From positions 7,921,112-7,985,111 of the forward strand of contig VUYV01000014.1 of the NCBI GenBank assembly GCA_008711295.1: a DNA stretch of 64,000 nucleotides. Direction: 5' to 3'. The position numbers and the translations under genes are program-made. This stretch comes from Anarhynchus alexandrinus. Taxonomy: Eukaryota; Chordata; Aves; Charadriiformes; Charadriidae. Of this stretch, positions 52,349 to 63,944 are shown piece by piece (positions within the stretch are counted from its first letter, which is position 1; each line of letters starts with the position of its first letter). A model generated the notes under the pieces. The model was not told where the DNA came from. It ran no database searches and saw only the letters and a list, made by a program, of their open reading frames with translations.

Positions 52349-55257
52349 AAATCCCCCCAACTCTATTTAAAATTTCTTACAGAGTTACAAGATGTTCGCT
52401 AGGCACAATTCAGAGCATCCTCGTACTGCTATTTCTTCTACTTTTAGTTAACAGAGCCCTCCCATTCTAATTAAAATAGCTTCATGAGGACTGAGAGTTG
52501 ATTCCAGAAACTCAATCTATCAACATTTGCAGGTTTATATATATAGAAAAAAAAAAAAAAAAAAAAGCTACTAGGAAACTAGCACCCAGGAGTGCCAATA
52601 TTATCAGGAAAATTAGAAGGGCTTTGAAATCACTCCCAAGTGTCTTGAGGAACTTTGAGCCGCATCCGCTGCCTACAGAAAGCGGGTCTAAGGGAGTAAA
52701 AGGCTGCAGACGTTTACCTCCGCGCAGGATCTGGCCCTGGTTGCAGCTATATTCAGGTGAAATATATAAAATGTGAGAAAAGAACCGCAGCTCGATTGCA
52801 ACCTCGTAGCTGCGTTTGCTGGAAAACAATTAAAAAATTCAAGCGCTGAAAGCTAACAAAAGGAGCGGCATCCTCTGGTCCTTCTGGAAGCGGATTTAAT
52901 GCCAGAAACAAGGCAAGGGGCAGCAAAAAAACCCGCCTGGATGTAAATCCAGAGGCAGGTATTTTTATATATCAACGGGGGAGAAATCTGGTAGATCTAA
53001 AAGGTTGGTACGCGCCGTGCATACTGTATTTAACAAAAGTCTGCGGAGGAGGAGGAATACGGTACAGCCACCAGCGCGAGGGGAAGCAGGGGGACTCCTG
53101 CAAGAAACCATAATTAAGCTGCAAGAGACTCCTGCTCCTCTCAAAATGAAGAACGGAGAGAACAAGAAGCGGCCAACGTGGCTTCATAAGGGACTGTGCA
53201 AAGATCTGAGGCTTTAATTTTTTTTAATTNAAAATTAGAAAGCAAGAGGGGGCAGGGGAAGGAATCAAACAAGCATACTCAAATTCAGTTAGGGATTATA
53301 GGGGAAATAATAAGGATAAGGGGAAAAAAAGAATTTAAAGCTAACCAAAGAACTTAAAAAGGGCTTTAAAACCTATATCAAAGGGAAAAGACATTCTGGA
53401 GAGACAGTAGGCCCATTAATTAATTAGAAGGGGATTAAATTAAGGATGAATCAAAAATGGCTGGACCGCTGAACTTTTTTTGAAAAAAATCTGTCCTTAA
53501 TAAGAATAAAATAAGTTGAGGCAATTTTTGTAGGAAGGCCAGAAAATTTAGTAAAATAAATAAGCAAGCAAAGGTGAAAAAGAGTGGAAAAATGTATAGC
53601 AAATTATCTGTTCATTGTTTTCCTGCTTTTTGGTCACAGGCTGTCTGAGAGGATAGTACGGGTTTCTGAGAAGTCCGTTGTTAAATACTCTTGCAACTTT
53701 TTTTCTGAAAATTATTCGTGAAGCATGTGTTGATGCCGAGTTGTTCCCTAAGAGCGTTTGTTCCTCAAACCTGAGGCCGTGAGGGTTCGTCTGAGTGGTC
53801 AGACAGGTCAGGGTTTGCACTGCTCTCGCCTCAGCGAGTGGGTGGAAACCGCCCCATCAGGAACCCGCTTGCCATCAGACAGCCTTCTTCACCATCACCG
53901 TTTATTTTCCAAAAATACTCTTACATATATACTTAAAACAGACTTTCCGTAAGTAGTCCCACAACAAACCTGTTTACTCAAATATCTACAGCATCCGAAC
54001 TGGAATTTCTTAAGGACAAGCAGAATAAATAAGGCAGTTCTCTTTGATTCTACAAAATACAACCACGTATAAACTACCTAACCTGGATTTCTTCACCGCT
54101 AAGGGAATTAGCTAACAAATTTCCTAAAGCACTGTCAATTTCTTTTCTTTTCTTTTCTTAATGAAAAGCTAAAGAGCTGTAGGAAAATTAGGAAGAAAAT
54201 ATTAACTACAGCAGAAGAAAGCTGGTTCTGCTTGTTTTCTAGAAAAGGTAACAGATGTACCGTATCAGTTCAGGTAAAGGAACAAACATTACAAGAGAAA
54301 CATAAATGGGGCTTGTCTATGCAGAGAAATTGGCCAAAATAAGTCATTCTGCCAAAAAAAAGTCTTTCTGCCAAAAAAAAAGGGAGACTAAGAAATAGCT
54401 GCTCTGGAGCACCTCTCCATGTGGGCAATACCATCAGATAAATGTGAGTTTGGTTCAAAATAATCACCGTATCTTCTGAATGGAATTTTCCAGAACCAAA
54501 TGCCTTTTACTTTAGAGCAGATTATCCAAAGAATGTATTTCAGGTGTTGGGACTGATTTTATTTCACTGTAGATATTCCAGATATTTTTCTCCAGGTAGA
54601 GAAATCCTTGCAGCCAGATCTGAAGACGTTGGGAGCCAAAGGGCGTCTTTCCACTGGCTTCGGTGGGATCAGGGACTTAGAGGTTAAGAGAGCAAGCAAG
54701 CCACAAGGATTTCCAAAAGGCAAATCTTGACTGGCAAACATTGTGTTCCTTTTTATAGAAATAGAAAATCTGTGAATTAAGGTCTGACGCTCAAAACATG
54801 TGGGATTTTCCATGTGAGCACAGTTCAGGACTGCTCAGTTGGGTCCTAGGATTTTAATAAAACAGTCACTGCTGTCTCCCGGCGTCTTACTCCCAACATT
54901 AATTCAGAGTGACGTGGTTTCGAACGTCTCTCAGCAGAAAGAGCTAAGGAATGGCAACGAGCTGATCCGGGGGAGCCTCTGGTGGCATCTCAACAGAGCA
55001 AGACCCCCACGCAAGCCCCAGCCACGCAGATGAGGACCTGTGGAGGCACTTGGCAGCCCGCGGTGGGTTTGCCCCACCAGTGATATTCAGTGCATCCTTT
55101 CCTCTGCCCCATGTCACCCTGTCCCTCCCCGCTACAGCCCCACCACAAACGCCTGCTGTTCTTCAAACATGAAGGTTGCTCTCCTTTTTACAACCGAACA
55201 TGCACTTCATCCCATACCAGAGCCCTATTGAGTCCTAAAGGTTATAAGCATGTGCTG
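52349..55257. other. unique non-coding sequence with A-runs
   Basis: No gene is recognised over about 2.9 kb. An A20 run lies at 52547-52566 after a short TA stretch. One undetermined base is at 53230. A short duplication of TCTGCCAAAAAAAA occurs at about 54347-54381. The part from 53210 to 53560 is strikingly A/G-rich on the plus strand. Confidence 0.45.
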
Positions 55258-55825
55258 AAATGATTTGCCGAATGGGGACCTTGTTTACCAGCTGTTTTAA
55301 TGATCTAAAAGAAGAAGTGAATGGACTGTTGATGTGACGTGCGAACTAAACTAAGCTGGGTGGATTTGGAAATCCCAAAGATTAGAGCAAAATAATGTAA
55401 AGGAATCTGAAAAGGTAGGAAAAATGAGTGGAGAATAAAATGAGATTCAACATAGAAAATAGAAGCTACTGCATTTGTGGAAAAATAATCTAAATCCCAG
55501 ATATTCAATCAGTGATAAAAACCTGAGAAGCAGTAATGCTGCAAGAGATCTAGAGATGATAGTGTGGAGTAAATTAGACATGAGTTTGCCTTGAGATACG
55601 GCAGCAAAAAAAGGCCAATTTGATTTGGGGCTGAAGACATCACATCACAGCGCGAGAAGGTAATAGTCCGTCTGCATATGGCTCTGGTGCGGTAGCGCCT
55701 GCAGTATTTAATTATGGGCACCACATTACCTGAAAGATAGTGACAGATTGAAAATTATTCAGAGGAGAGCAATAAAAATAGTTCAGAGACTGGCAGGATT
55801 GAGTTATGAACAAAGGCAGAGTAAT
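55258..55825 (+). mobile_element. CR1: old, highly diverged CR1-type LINE remnant, plus strand
   Basis: The best-preserved part (about 55700-55825) reads ATTATGGGCACCACATTACC, TGAAAATTATTCAGAGGAGA, GCAATAAAAATAGTTCAGAG and GATTGAGTTATGAACAAAGG. This parallels the CR1 region encoding 'Q-RRA-KIVQRL-GLSYEQR' in the ORF2 C-terminus. Upstream text (AAGCTGGGTGGATTTGG at about 55352, GATCTAGAGATGATAGTGTG at about 55547, GCAGCAAAAAAAGGCCAATT at about 55601) keeps the order of the preceding CR1 ORF2 blocks. The copy is much older than those at 9.6, 41 and 59 kb. Exact ends are uncertain. Confidence 0.72.
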
Positions 55826-56548
55826 ACGGACGCAGAGCCCGCGACGGCGAGGCGCTTATCCCCACAAGCAGGAGTGGGTGGTGGCAAAGCTGGGTCTGTC
55901 TTTCACCGTTTCTCTCTGGTTCCAGCACAGAATTGGTATGTTCATGGGCCCCGGTGCCAGCAGTGTCTGGCGAGGGAGCGGGTGTGCAGCAAAGGGGCTG
56001 CAGGACCACTTGTCTGCAGGACTCACTTGAGATGTGTGTGGAGAAACAGGAGCAGAAAAGAAACAAGAACAATTCAAACATTGGAGATGCCTCCTCTGAA
56101 GCCACCTCCTCTGAAGCTGCTGGTTTGGGGTGCGAAGTCAGATGGCAATAGATAGTCCGGGTGCAGGGAAGGGAGGTTGAAACCTAGGCCATGGGTTGGT
56201 GGACACCCCTCGAGCGTAGGACCTGCTCTGCCTCCAGCCCAGAGAAGGAAGGAGGCAGCAGAGGCTGAACACACATCTTGGTGCAGCCAAACCTTTCTCC
56301 ATGTGGCTGATCAGCCTGTGAGCTACCATGGAGTGATGGGTGGAACCTCCTGAGCAACTGCAAGTCGAAGAGAAAGATGGGCATGGGAAGGGGAATGGCA
56401 ACACTCAAACAGCAGGGCAGAGGGATGCTCAGGGAATGGCAAGAAAAGTTGAGGATACAGGGATGGGAGAACAGAGTATTCACAGCTCCAGTAGCCAACA
56501 CAACTGAAAATCTGGAAAATTGATGCTTTTGTGCCTGTTCTGACTTTC
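55826..56548. other. unique non-coding sequence
   Basis: I see no gene. A 15-base near-duplication (GCCTCCTCTGAAGCC / ACCTCCTCTGAAGCT) lies at about 56090-56120. Confidence 0.45.
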
Positions 56549-56555
56549 CTTCTTT

Positions 56556-56630
56556 CTTTTCTTTTCTTTTCTTTTCTTTTCTTTTCTTTTCTTTTCTTTT
56601 CTTTTCTTTTCTTTTCTTTTCTTTTCTTTT
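56556..56630. repeat. (CTTTT)15 microsatellite
   Basis: Fifteen perfect CTTTT units. The minus-strand frames through it (56184-56645 and 56480-56698) translate as repeated KEKKR and are artefacts. Confidence 0.97.
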
Positions 56631-58366
56631 ATTTTTTCGGGGCACAGGATGCAGGTATGTTTGTTGAGGTGGGAGAAAGGGGAGAGGAGGTGCTTCACAG
56701 AAGCTGGAGAAGAGGAAGAGGAGTCAGGCCGGGGAGCACAAGTATAGAGAAGATGCTTGGGGGTTGATAAAAAGGTTTGCGGAGGGGAAGAGGAGCCTTG
56801 CTTTGCTTTCTTTCTAAAAAAAGGAATTTGTTGAGGAGAAACAGTAAGTGAGAAAGGGCCACGGTAAGAGCTCTTTGTTACAGTGAGGGAAAATCCAGCA
56901 CAGAAAATTTTGCAAATATTGGCAACATCAGGGACCGACGAGATAAGGCAAAGGGGTGCAGTTCTGAACAGAGGCTTTCTGCTACCAGGGGCAAATGTGC
57001 ATGCTCCTTTCCAAAATCTTCCTAATATCCTGAATCATTCTTTGGTGAAAAGCACAACTGAAGGCCTTGAGTAGTGGGCAAATGACTTGCAAACAGACAG
57101 AAACAAGCGATCCTGCGCTGGTGAGGGACCTGACAGTGTTGTGTATCTTGAGATGACCTGACTGTGAGTTGTTCCAAATATTGGGATGACTGTGATATTG
57201 TTCCCAATAACACCTACGGATGCTTTTTTCAGTATAACTCAGTTCTTCCTGATCTATATTCCATTTTTACTGTGTAAGAGAAGTGTTTGGTTTAACAGAG
57301 AGGATACAGTCAGGGTCTGTTTGGCACATAGACCCTGGTGAGCAACTTTTCTATCAGATACAGTTTTATTCTGTGTCTGAAAGGATGATGGCATCAGTGC
57401 TTGAGAGCAGATTCATGCTGTATCTTTAAGATTTCCCTGGATTTGGGGCATGTGGATGCCACTTTAAAAGCACTGTCATTTCCCGTATTTGAAAGTGACT
57501 CTTTTCTGAATAGTATTTCACTGGGGATTTTCTTTGAGAAGAGAACAGAGCTGGATGAAAAGAGTGCAGATTTACACACTTCTCAAGTTGAGCCACTGTG
57601 CAAATGTGCTCCATTCACATTCCCCCCCCCCTCCTTTTTTTTTTTTTTTCTTATAAATTTAAAAAAAGTTTAAAATTTGTACAGGTTTTCAGCAGCCCTG
57701 ATAAAGACAAAGGCGTCTGTCCCTGTAACTGGAAAACTGGCTACAACACAGGGGGAGAGGCTGAGCCTGCACCGCTCCATGTGCAGCCGGCACCCTGCAG
57801 CCCTCGGATAGGAGCTTCACCAAACCCGGTGGCTCGGCCTCTGGCTAAGGTGGAAAGCTTCTTCCAGCCTTGCTGTATTTTACCCAGTGATGGTTTAATA
57901 CAAAATACAGGTTTAATGCAAGGACCGGGATCCTTTCTCCCAGGTGACTGCTCTAGCCATTGGGCTGTGAGGTCACGAGCATCCCTCCCGCGGTGACCCT
58001 GCTCTCCCGCTCCAGCCATACACAAAGCCGGGTCCTCATTGCTCCTATCTACGGAAAAAATACACCCATCAGCTCCCGGCTCTGCCCCACAAGCGGGAAG
58101 GATGGGGATGCGTGTGGCAGGACACACACCTGGGTGCAAACCCAGACGTGGAAGTAAGCGGCGATCATGCCAGAGAGGGAAGAGCATGGCAGCCACTGTC
58201 TGCAGGGTCAGGTTAAGCCTGGAACTGGAAGTCGCGTTCTTTATTTCTTATAGTCTGTTGTTGATATCGGTGCTTAATGCCTTTGTGGTGTACATTAATA
58301 AACACTTCTGTTGTCCATGTGTGGTTTACTTTTTTTTATGCATTCCCAAGAAAGAGAAAACTTAAC
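56631..58366. other. unique non-coding sequence
   Basis: No gene is recognised. The 151-codon minus-strand frame at 57741-58196 and the 132-codon plus-strand frame at 57598-57996 overlap an ancient repeat listed separately. A C9-T16 tract lies at about 57622-57649. Confidence 0.45.
57895..57990. repeat. ancient MIR-like repeat remnant
   Basis: GGACCGGGATCCTTTCTCCC followed by AGGTGACTGCTCTAGCCAT and TGGGCTGTGAGGTCAC matches the 'gggattcgaacccgggtctcccaggtgagtgccctaaccactgggctatagagtca' block of old amniote repeats. Confidence 0.6.
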
Positions 58367-58370
58367 TTTT

Positions 58371-58424
58371 CCTTTCCTTTCCTTTCCTTTCCTTTCCTTT
58401 CCTTTCCTTTCCTTTCCTTTCCTT
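58371..58424. repeat. (CCTTT)10 microsatellite
   Basis: Ten perfect CCTTT units plus a partial CCTT. It lies 1.7 kb from the CTTTT array and is pyrimidine-rich on the same strand. Confidence 0.97.
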
Positions 58425-58820
58425 CACCGTCCTCAGTTTACATCAGAAAACATAAGATTTCTCTCCGTTTTGCTGCAAAACCCCAGGTGTGGTGGGATTT
58501 CCAGTGCTCCATAGCTCCTACGGGAGCTCATGGCACCATCTCAAACGGGTCTCTGAGAAAGTTCCTTTCTCAGCAAATAAGTTTTACCATAATAACGAAA
58601 AGTTGCATTTTGCCTGCAGGAAGAAGGCAGTACTCACCAATATCCAATATCTCCTCATCTGAGAGCATGAGATGACCTTGGGGATGGAGTAGACCTCCGT
58701 GCTCAGGACTGAGACCTTTACGAGCGATCCCACAGGGAAAGGCAAGCTTCGTTTGGTTGCTGGGCTCCAGGGAACACGTACTGCAGGTGATGCTGGCAGG
58801 GGTTGCAGGCAGTGAAAAAA
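58425..58820. other. unique sequence before the assembly gap
   Basis: I see no gene. The minus-strand frame crossing the gap (58570-59187) joins unrelated sequence to CR1 through undetermined bases and has no meaning. Confidence 0.5.
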
Positions 58821-59000
58821 NNNNNNNNNNNNNNNNNNNNNNNNNNNNNNNNNNNNNNNNNNNNNNNNNNNNNNNNNNNNNNNNNNNNNNNNNNNNNNNN
58901 NNNNNNNNNNNNNNNNNNNNNNNNNNNNNNNNNNNNNNNNNNNNNNNNNNNNNNNNNNNNNNNNNNNNNNNNNNNNNNNNNNNNNNNNNNNNNNNNNNNN
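58821..59000. other. assembly gap, 180 N
   Basis: 180 undetermined bases directly abut the CR1 copy that starts at 59001, so the CR1 3' terminus is probably inside the gap. Confidence 0.99.
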
Positions 59001-59354
59001 GGTTGCTCAAAGCCCCATCCAGCCTGGCCTTGAACACCTCCAGGGATGGGGCATCCACAGCTTCTCTGGGCAACCTGTTCCAGTGTCTCACCACCCTCAG
59101 AGTAAAGAATTTCTTCCTGATATCTAATCGAAATCTACCCTCTTCCAGTTTGAAGCCATTACCCCTCATCCTATCACTAAATACCATTGTAAAAAGTCCC
59201 TCCCCATCTTTCCTATAGCCTCTTTAGGTACTGGAAGGGGCTATAAGGTCTCCCTGGAGCCTTCTCTTCTCCAGACTGAACAACCCCAACTCTCTCAACC
59301 TGCTTTCATAGGAGAGGTGCTCCAGCCCTCTGATCATCTTCGTGGCCCTCGAAG
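59001..59354 (-). mobile_element. CR1: CR1 LINE fragment, minus strand, 3' end lost in gap
   Basis: The plus-strand text GCTCAAAGCCCCATCCAGCC, GGCATCCACAGCTTCTCTGG, GCAACCTGTTCCAGTGTCTC and CTGATCATCTTCGTGGCCCT is the reverse complement of the CR1 ORF2 C-terminus and 3' UTR. The minus-strand translation before the gap retains [20 protein letters not shown] and [19 protein letters not shown]. Little frame damage is visible within about 350 bases, so this is one of the younger copies, yet it is still truncated and inactive. Confidence 0.95.
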
Positions 59355-59684
59355 GTAATAATAAGATTCATACCAATATGTTGGTATTAAAATAGGGACT
59401 GACCTGAGAGGGGAAATATCAAACAAGTGTGGGGACAATGCCGAAAGAGAAGTATTTCCCCTGATGCTGATAACTGCAAAAAGGCTATTTCAAACAAAAC
59501 ACCGTGGTCTGAAGATCCCAACCTGACCAGACTATTCTGCAGTGAAGTTAAATCGTTTGATTTCTGTCGGGGCGAACGGGCAGTGGCACGGGGCTGGGCG
59601 AGCCCTGAAGGACACAGGCTGTGTCCCGTGCCCGAGGCAGCTCCCTGTACCCGGAGCATCCCCTCCTGCTCCTCTAACCCAGCC
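59355..59684. other. unique spacer between CR1 fragments
   Basis: I see nothing recognisable in these 330 bases. Confidence 0.5.
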
Positions 59685-60210
59685 TCAAAAACCTCCAGTG
59701 CCAGATTTTTTACAATACTCCCAGGTAACCTCTCCCAGCGCTTAACTCTCTTTATAGTTTGACATTTTAGCTAATATCTAACCTACATTTTTTTTTTTGC
59801 TGCAAATTAAGCTGATTATTTCTCGTTCTACCCCCAGTGGATCTGGAGAACAACTGATGGTGTTTTTCTCTGCAACAACCTTTTACATCTTGGAAAACCA
59901 TTACCCGTCCTCTCTTTCCTAAATTAAACAAACCCAGTTTCATCAGTCTTTTCTCACAGGTCAAGTTTTCTAAACTTTTTCCTCGTTCTTGCTCTTCTTT
60001 CAACTTTCTCAATCCTTTTTAAGGTCTGGCATCCAAAAACAGACACAGTCCTTGAAATCCAGGTGCTGCTCAGTCCAATATCTCTCATGAGCACACTGCA
60101 GAAAGGGACGTGTCCTTCCTTTTCCCCATTTTTCCAGGTTTTTCCCATCGTTGGATATCCAGTTTGCGGTTCAGCACAAGCCCCAGGTCCTTTTCTGGAA
60201 TATCCCGTTT
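59685..60210 (-). mobile_element. CR1: old, diverged CR1 LINE fragment, minus strand
   Basis: The reverse-complement text keeps the CR1 ORF2 order: CACAGGTCAAGTTTTCTAAA, TTTCTCAATCCTTTTTAAGG and TGGCATCCAAAAACAGACAC. The minus-strand frame at 59767-60012 contains CEKRLMKLGLFNLGKRGR and HHQLFSRSTGGRTRNN, diverged equivalents of '[17 protein letters not shown]' and 'LFS...RTRG'. Frameshifts split the remnant over at least two frames. It is clearly older than its neighbour at 59001-59354. Confidence 0.82.
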
Positions 60211-62160
60211 CGGTAATGAAACTCCGAGGGATTTTAAATGTGTTTCTCGGTTGTGATACCACTGAGGTTTGTGATACAGTTGAAATGAAGGTGAAAAAGC
60301 TCTACCTGGTGCAACACAAAGGAACGTATGTAATCTTTTTCATTTCAGTAAACTCGCTTTTAAAACGTCTAGGTTTTAGCATCACAGACCTAATCCTCTT
60401 CGGAAATATATATTACAACATAATAAGTATTCTTTAGGGCTTTGGAAATCATCTCTTAATAAAGTCATAGCACAACTTGTAATGTTACAGCCGATGTCAG
60501 ATGTTAAGAACTCTGCGGTATAAATTAACATACAAAATCTTAGTGTATGGATCAGGTTTTCCAGGTAAGTGGAGGGGCTTGCTATGGTTAATTTGAAATA
60601 CAGGCAATGCCTTTCGTGCATTCGTACCCTTGTTGGCTTGTTAAAACCGGGCAAATTTTTTAAAAACTGAGTACATTTATTATTTGGCACTTTGCACTTC
60701 ACTGCCTGTGGAACATTTCTCTCCAAACTTGCTCCACATACACCTTTATAATAAAAATAATAGGACGCAAGTAAATTTTCCTCTTACATCGTGTGTTAAA
60801 ATTAATTCAGAACAATCCTTTAAGGCAGTTCAGATTTTTTCAAGTCTTTGATTTAGGTTGACTGATTTTAATTTTGAAAATACTTATACTTCAAGACACT
60901 CATACTAATAAAATAAAGTTAACACAATCTTTTTAATGAATCCAGCAATCGTAATAAGGACCGAAATCATGTGCAGGTCAGATACTTTATGTTACCTTGG
61001 TGAAATGATAAATCCAACCACGAAATTAAAAGCAAATCACACCTCCTTTATTGCTGTGTTTTCTTTTTCAATTATTAATATCATTATTTTCTAGATTTTC
61101 AGTAACCCTGAAAGAGTTTTAAATTTACTTTTTATAGCTTTACATCATTAGATGTGTTCAACTAAAACAAAACATTTGAGAAAGAAAAGATATAACATGC
61201 TGGAATTCATTACTTTGGAATAAAAAATTATAAGAGCTCTATTTTTGACTGAACTTTTTTCCTTTAAAGGAAAAAAAACAGTTTCTATTTTTCAAATTCT
61301 ATGACCCCCCCAAAATAAAAAAGATACTTGTGCTCTGACTAGCAATTCCTTTTCAAACTGTAAAATGAGATCAAGGGAGAGGAGTAATTTTCTCACCCTC
61401 CGTGGGGTCCGGGGGGGCTGCGTGGAGCCGGGGGCGGCACTGCCAGGGCACCCAGCTCCGGGTGCCTTTGGACCTCTCACACTAAAACCTTCCTGCTCCC
61501 ATCCCCTTCTCACACATAGGTACATACACATATGTAATAGAGACCATACATACAAAACTACCAGTGTGTCTTCTTGAAATGGTTTTATCTGATCAGGATT
61601 TATTGCCTGCATTTTTCCAATGACACATTCTGCCTTCCATTATCCAGTCGATGCCTATCATATATTGGCACAACCTGAAATACGGGGGTTTTTTCCCTCG
61701 CAGAGAATAAATATCAAAAAGTGGTCTATCTTTTTCCAAATGTTGATTTTCTTCCTCTTTTTAATTATATTTTTTAAATTCACAGAGGCAATAAACAAAT
61801 ACCAAGGAGACCGTACAACTTCAGTAGCTCTGTAGACACAATGATATTTTCACAAAGCATTTTGTAATTACTGTAACAGAGGCATGTCTATCATGATCGG
61901 GGTGTATCAGCTCTCGTGAATACTAGAAATGTGGCTGGTAAGATGCAAGTAAGAGCTTTCCAAGTAACGGGGTAATTTATGCACCCTTATTATGGAAACA
62001 TTTTCGAGCCATTGTTCGATTTGGGTGTAGTTTGCTTATTTAAGCATAGAATGTCACTCTGTCATTTCACACTTCTCCACCATCCTCTCTGTTGATTACA
62101 CTTTGTCTGAGACACATGAAACAATTAGTTATTGATAGAGTTTAAAGCTTATGCATAGCA
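60211..62160. other. AT-rich unique sequence, CNE-like in part
   Basis: No gene is recognised. The stretch 60340-61350 is very AT-rich and complex, and resembles the 30-36 kb region in texture. A CpG-rich island fragment of under 100 bases lies at 61395-61465. Confidence 0.4.
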
Positions 62161-62235
62161 AAAAAGAAAAAAAAAAAAAAAGAGACAAATTTACGCATTA
62201 GGAAACGTTGCTCTCTCAGCCAAAAAAAAAATGTT
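62161..62235. repeat. A-rich low-complexity runs
   Basis: Two A-rich runs (about 62161-62181 and 62222-62231). Confidence 0.85.
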
Positions 62236-62255
62236 GCAAAACCATATAAGAGTGT

Positions 62256-62299
62256 TCATCCTGGGAATATTCATGCTGGGAATATTCATCCTGGGAATC
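62256..62299. repeat. 15 bp unit, three tandem copies
   Basis: ATTCATCCTGGGAAT-type units occur three times, with ATGC replacing ATCC in the middle copy. The minus-strand translation gives the repeated NIPRM/NIPSM motif. Confidence 0.88.
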
Positions 62300-63906
62300 C
62301 GGTGAGTATTTAGAGCAAATGCAAGGAGGAGGACAGCCTCGTATCTCTGCTGGCGGTGTAAATACGGAGTATCACCGCTCGCTTGCAGTCCACCGAAATC
62401 CATGGGCGTGTGATGGCATTTTGTTTGATGGGGACAAGTGCTCAGCCCGGAGAAAAAGGGGGACAGGCAAGAACCTGCCCGGCTGAGCCAGTGTGTTGGG
62501 TGTTTTTCGTACTTGGGATTGCACATCAGGTGCAAAGGCATCGCCAAACTGAAGACTGGGTAAACCTCAGAGGGCATTACCTCCGTTGGCAAGCCAAGGG
62601 GTGGTCATGACTGACACCCGTGTAGCAGCTCCGCAGGAGGGTGGCACTGGGTGGGATGAACCCCGAAGATGTAGGACACAAACCCCGGTGCCTCCTCAGT
62701 CCTGTGGCCTCCCTCCATCCACCTTGTCGTGCGCTGGCCTTTTTGTCCCTCGCACAGCCACGGTAGCTGGTTCGCACCCCGGGGAGCTGGCATACAAGCG
62801 ACACCATGGTAGTAATGACGACGGCGTAAGTACTTGGCTTCCCATCTGCCAGCCCTGCAAACCTCCCAGGGACAACAGACGCAAGCTCGAGCCTACCCTG
62901 CTTCTATTACCTGCCTGCGTTTTTAGGCTGCTCTAATTTGCCAGCATCGTGTCAAGTGGGTACCGTACAGCTCACGAAATTAGGGATGCACAGGTGAGGG
63001 CAGAGCATCTCTAGCAGATCCCTTCCCAGGACGAGCTAGCCGGCATCGGTCGGCAGTAATTCCCAGAGAGGTCCAAGGGGGTCTGGTTGGGAAACAGACA
63101 TTAGGATGTGGGCCCTCTGCATTTGCAGTATCACCTTCCTTTTTCCCCAGGCGACACGATCAGATATAACTATAATTATAGGTATGTTGTCATCTGAGCT
63201 GTTTGTCAAGAGAGTTATGTATTAACTATGACTTTCCTGGACTGCAGCAATTTCAGGCAAGCCCGAATCCCGCTTGCAGTTAGTGTTCTTACATGTGAGC
63301 GGTATTTTTAGCATTTATGATTACAAAAATCTCATGTTTGAGCAAGATCTGAGATAAGATTTTAAGACCCTATTTGTCTAATAGTCTCACTGGGATGTAT
63401 TACCGCATGCAAAATCGCGTGGGATGAGATTATAAAAAGTGGTCTTTTCGATCAGAAGATGCTCCGATTTCTGAATGCAGAGCCGTGAACCGAGGCGCAG
63501 CTATTGCCAGGCAGACGATCATTGATATCACTATTTAATAAAGTGACAGTTGTCCTTCACGTGGGACGAATCCTGCACCTACTGACGTACGTAATGTAAC
63601 TCCCGCAGCTGGAGAGCTGCAAGAAGAGACCCCCGGGGAGCAGTTAGCGTCTGCGGGGACCTGAGTGTCCCCTCCAAATCCCAAGCTAGAGGGGACCCTG
63701 CGTGGGAAAGGTCCTCCCGGGTGTATGTACTAGTAGGTCAACTGCTTTGCTGGTTTATTCCCCCATGGGATGAGAGAGAATAATTGGGGCTACAATTAGC
63801 AACAGAAATACGTGTGCTTCTGAGGAAGAAAAGACATCACTATGACGAACGCTTTAAAGTTGGATACTCGATTCAAACTTGGACTCAACCTGCCAGTTTG
63901 GGGTTC
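62300..63906. other. unique non-coding sequence, CNE-like in part
   Basis: The GC-richer part (62340-62930) has overlapping short frames on both strands. From 63150 to 63560 the sequence becomes complex and AT-richer, with words such as CTATAATTATAGG and TTAATAAAGTGACAG that fit a homeodomain-bound element. No gene is recognised. Confidence 0.4.
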
Positions 63907-63944
63907 GGGTAAGAATTTACCCTGCCCTGGGTAAATTCTTACCC
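63907..63944. repeat. perfect 16 bp inverted repeat, 6 bp loop
   Basis: GGGTAAGAATTTACCC (63907-63922) and GGGTAAATTCTTACCC (63929-63944) are exact reverse complements separated by TGCCCT. Each arm is itself partly palindromic (GGGTAA...TTACCC). Confidence 0.97.

Noticed and set aside
56184..56698. Lysine-rich minus-strand open frames
   Set aside because: They are the translation of a (CTTTT)15 microsatellite.
58570..59187. 205-codon minus-strand frame
   Set aside because: It joins CR1 sequence to unrelated DNA through 180 undetermined bases.
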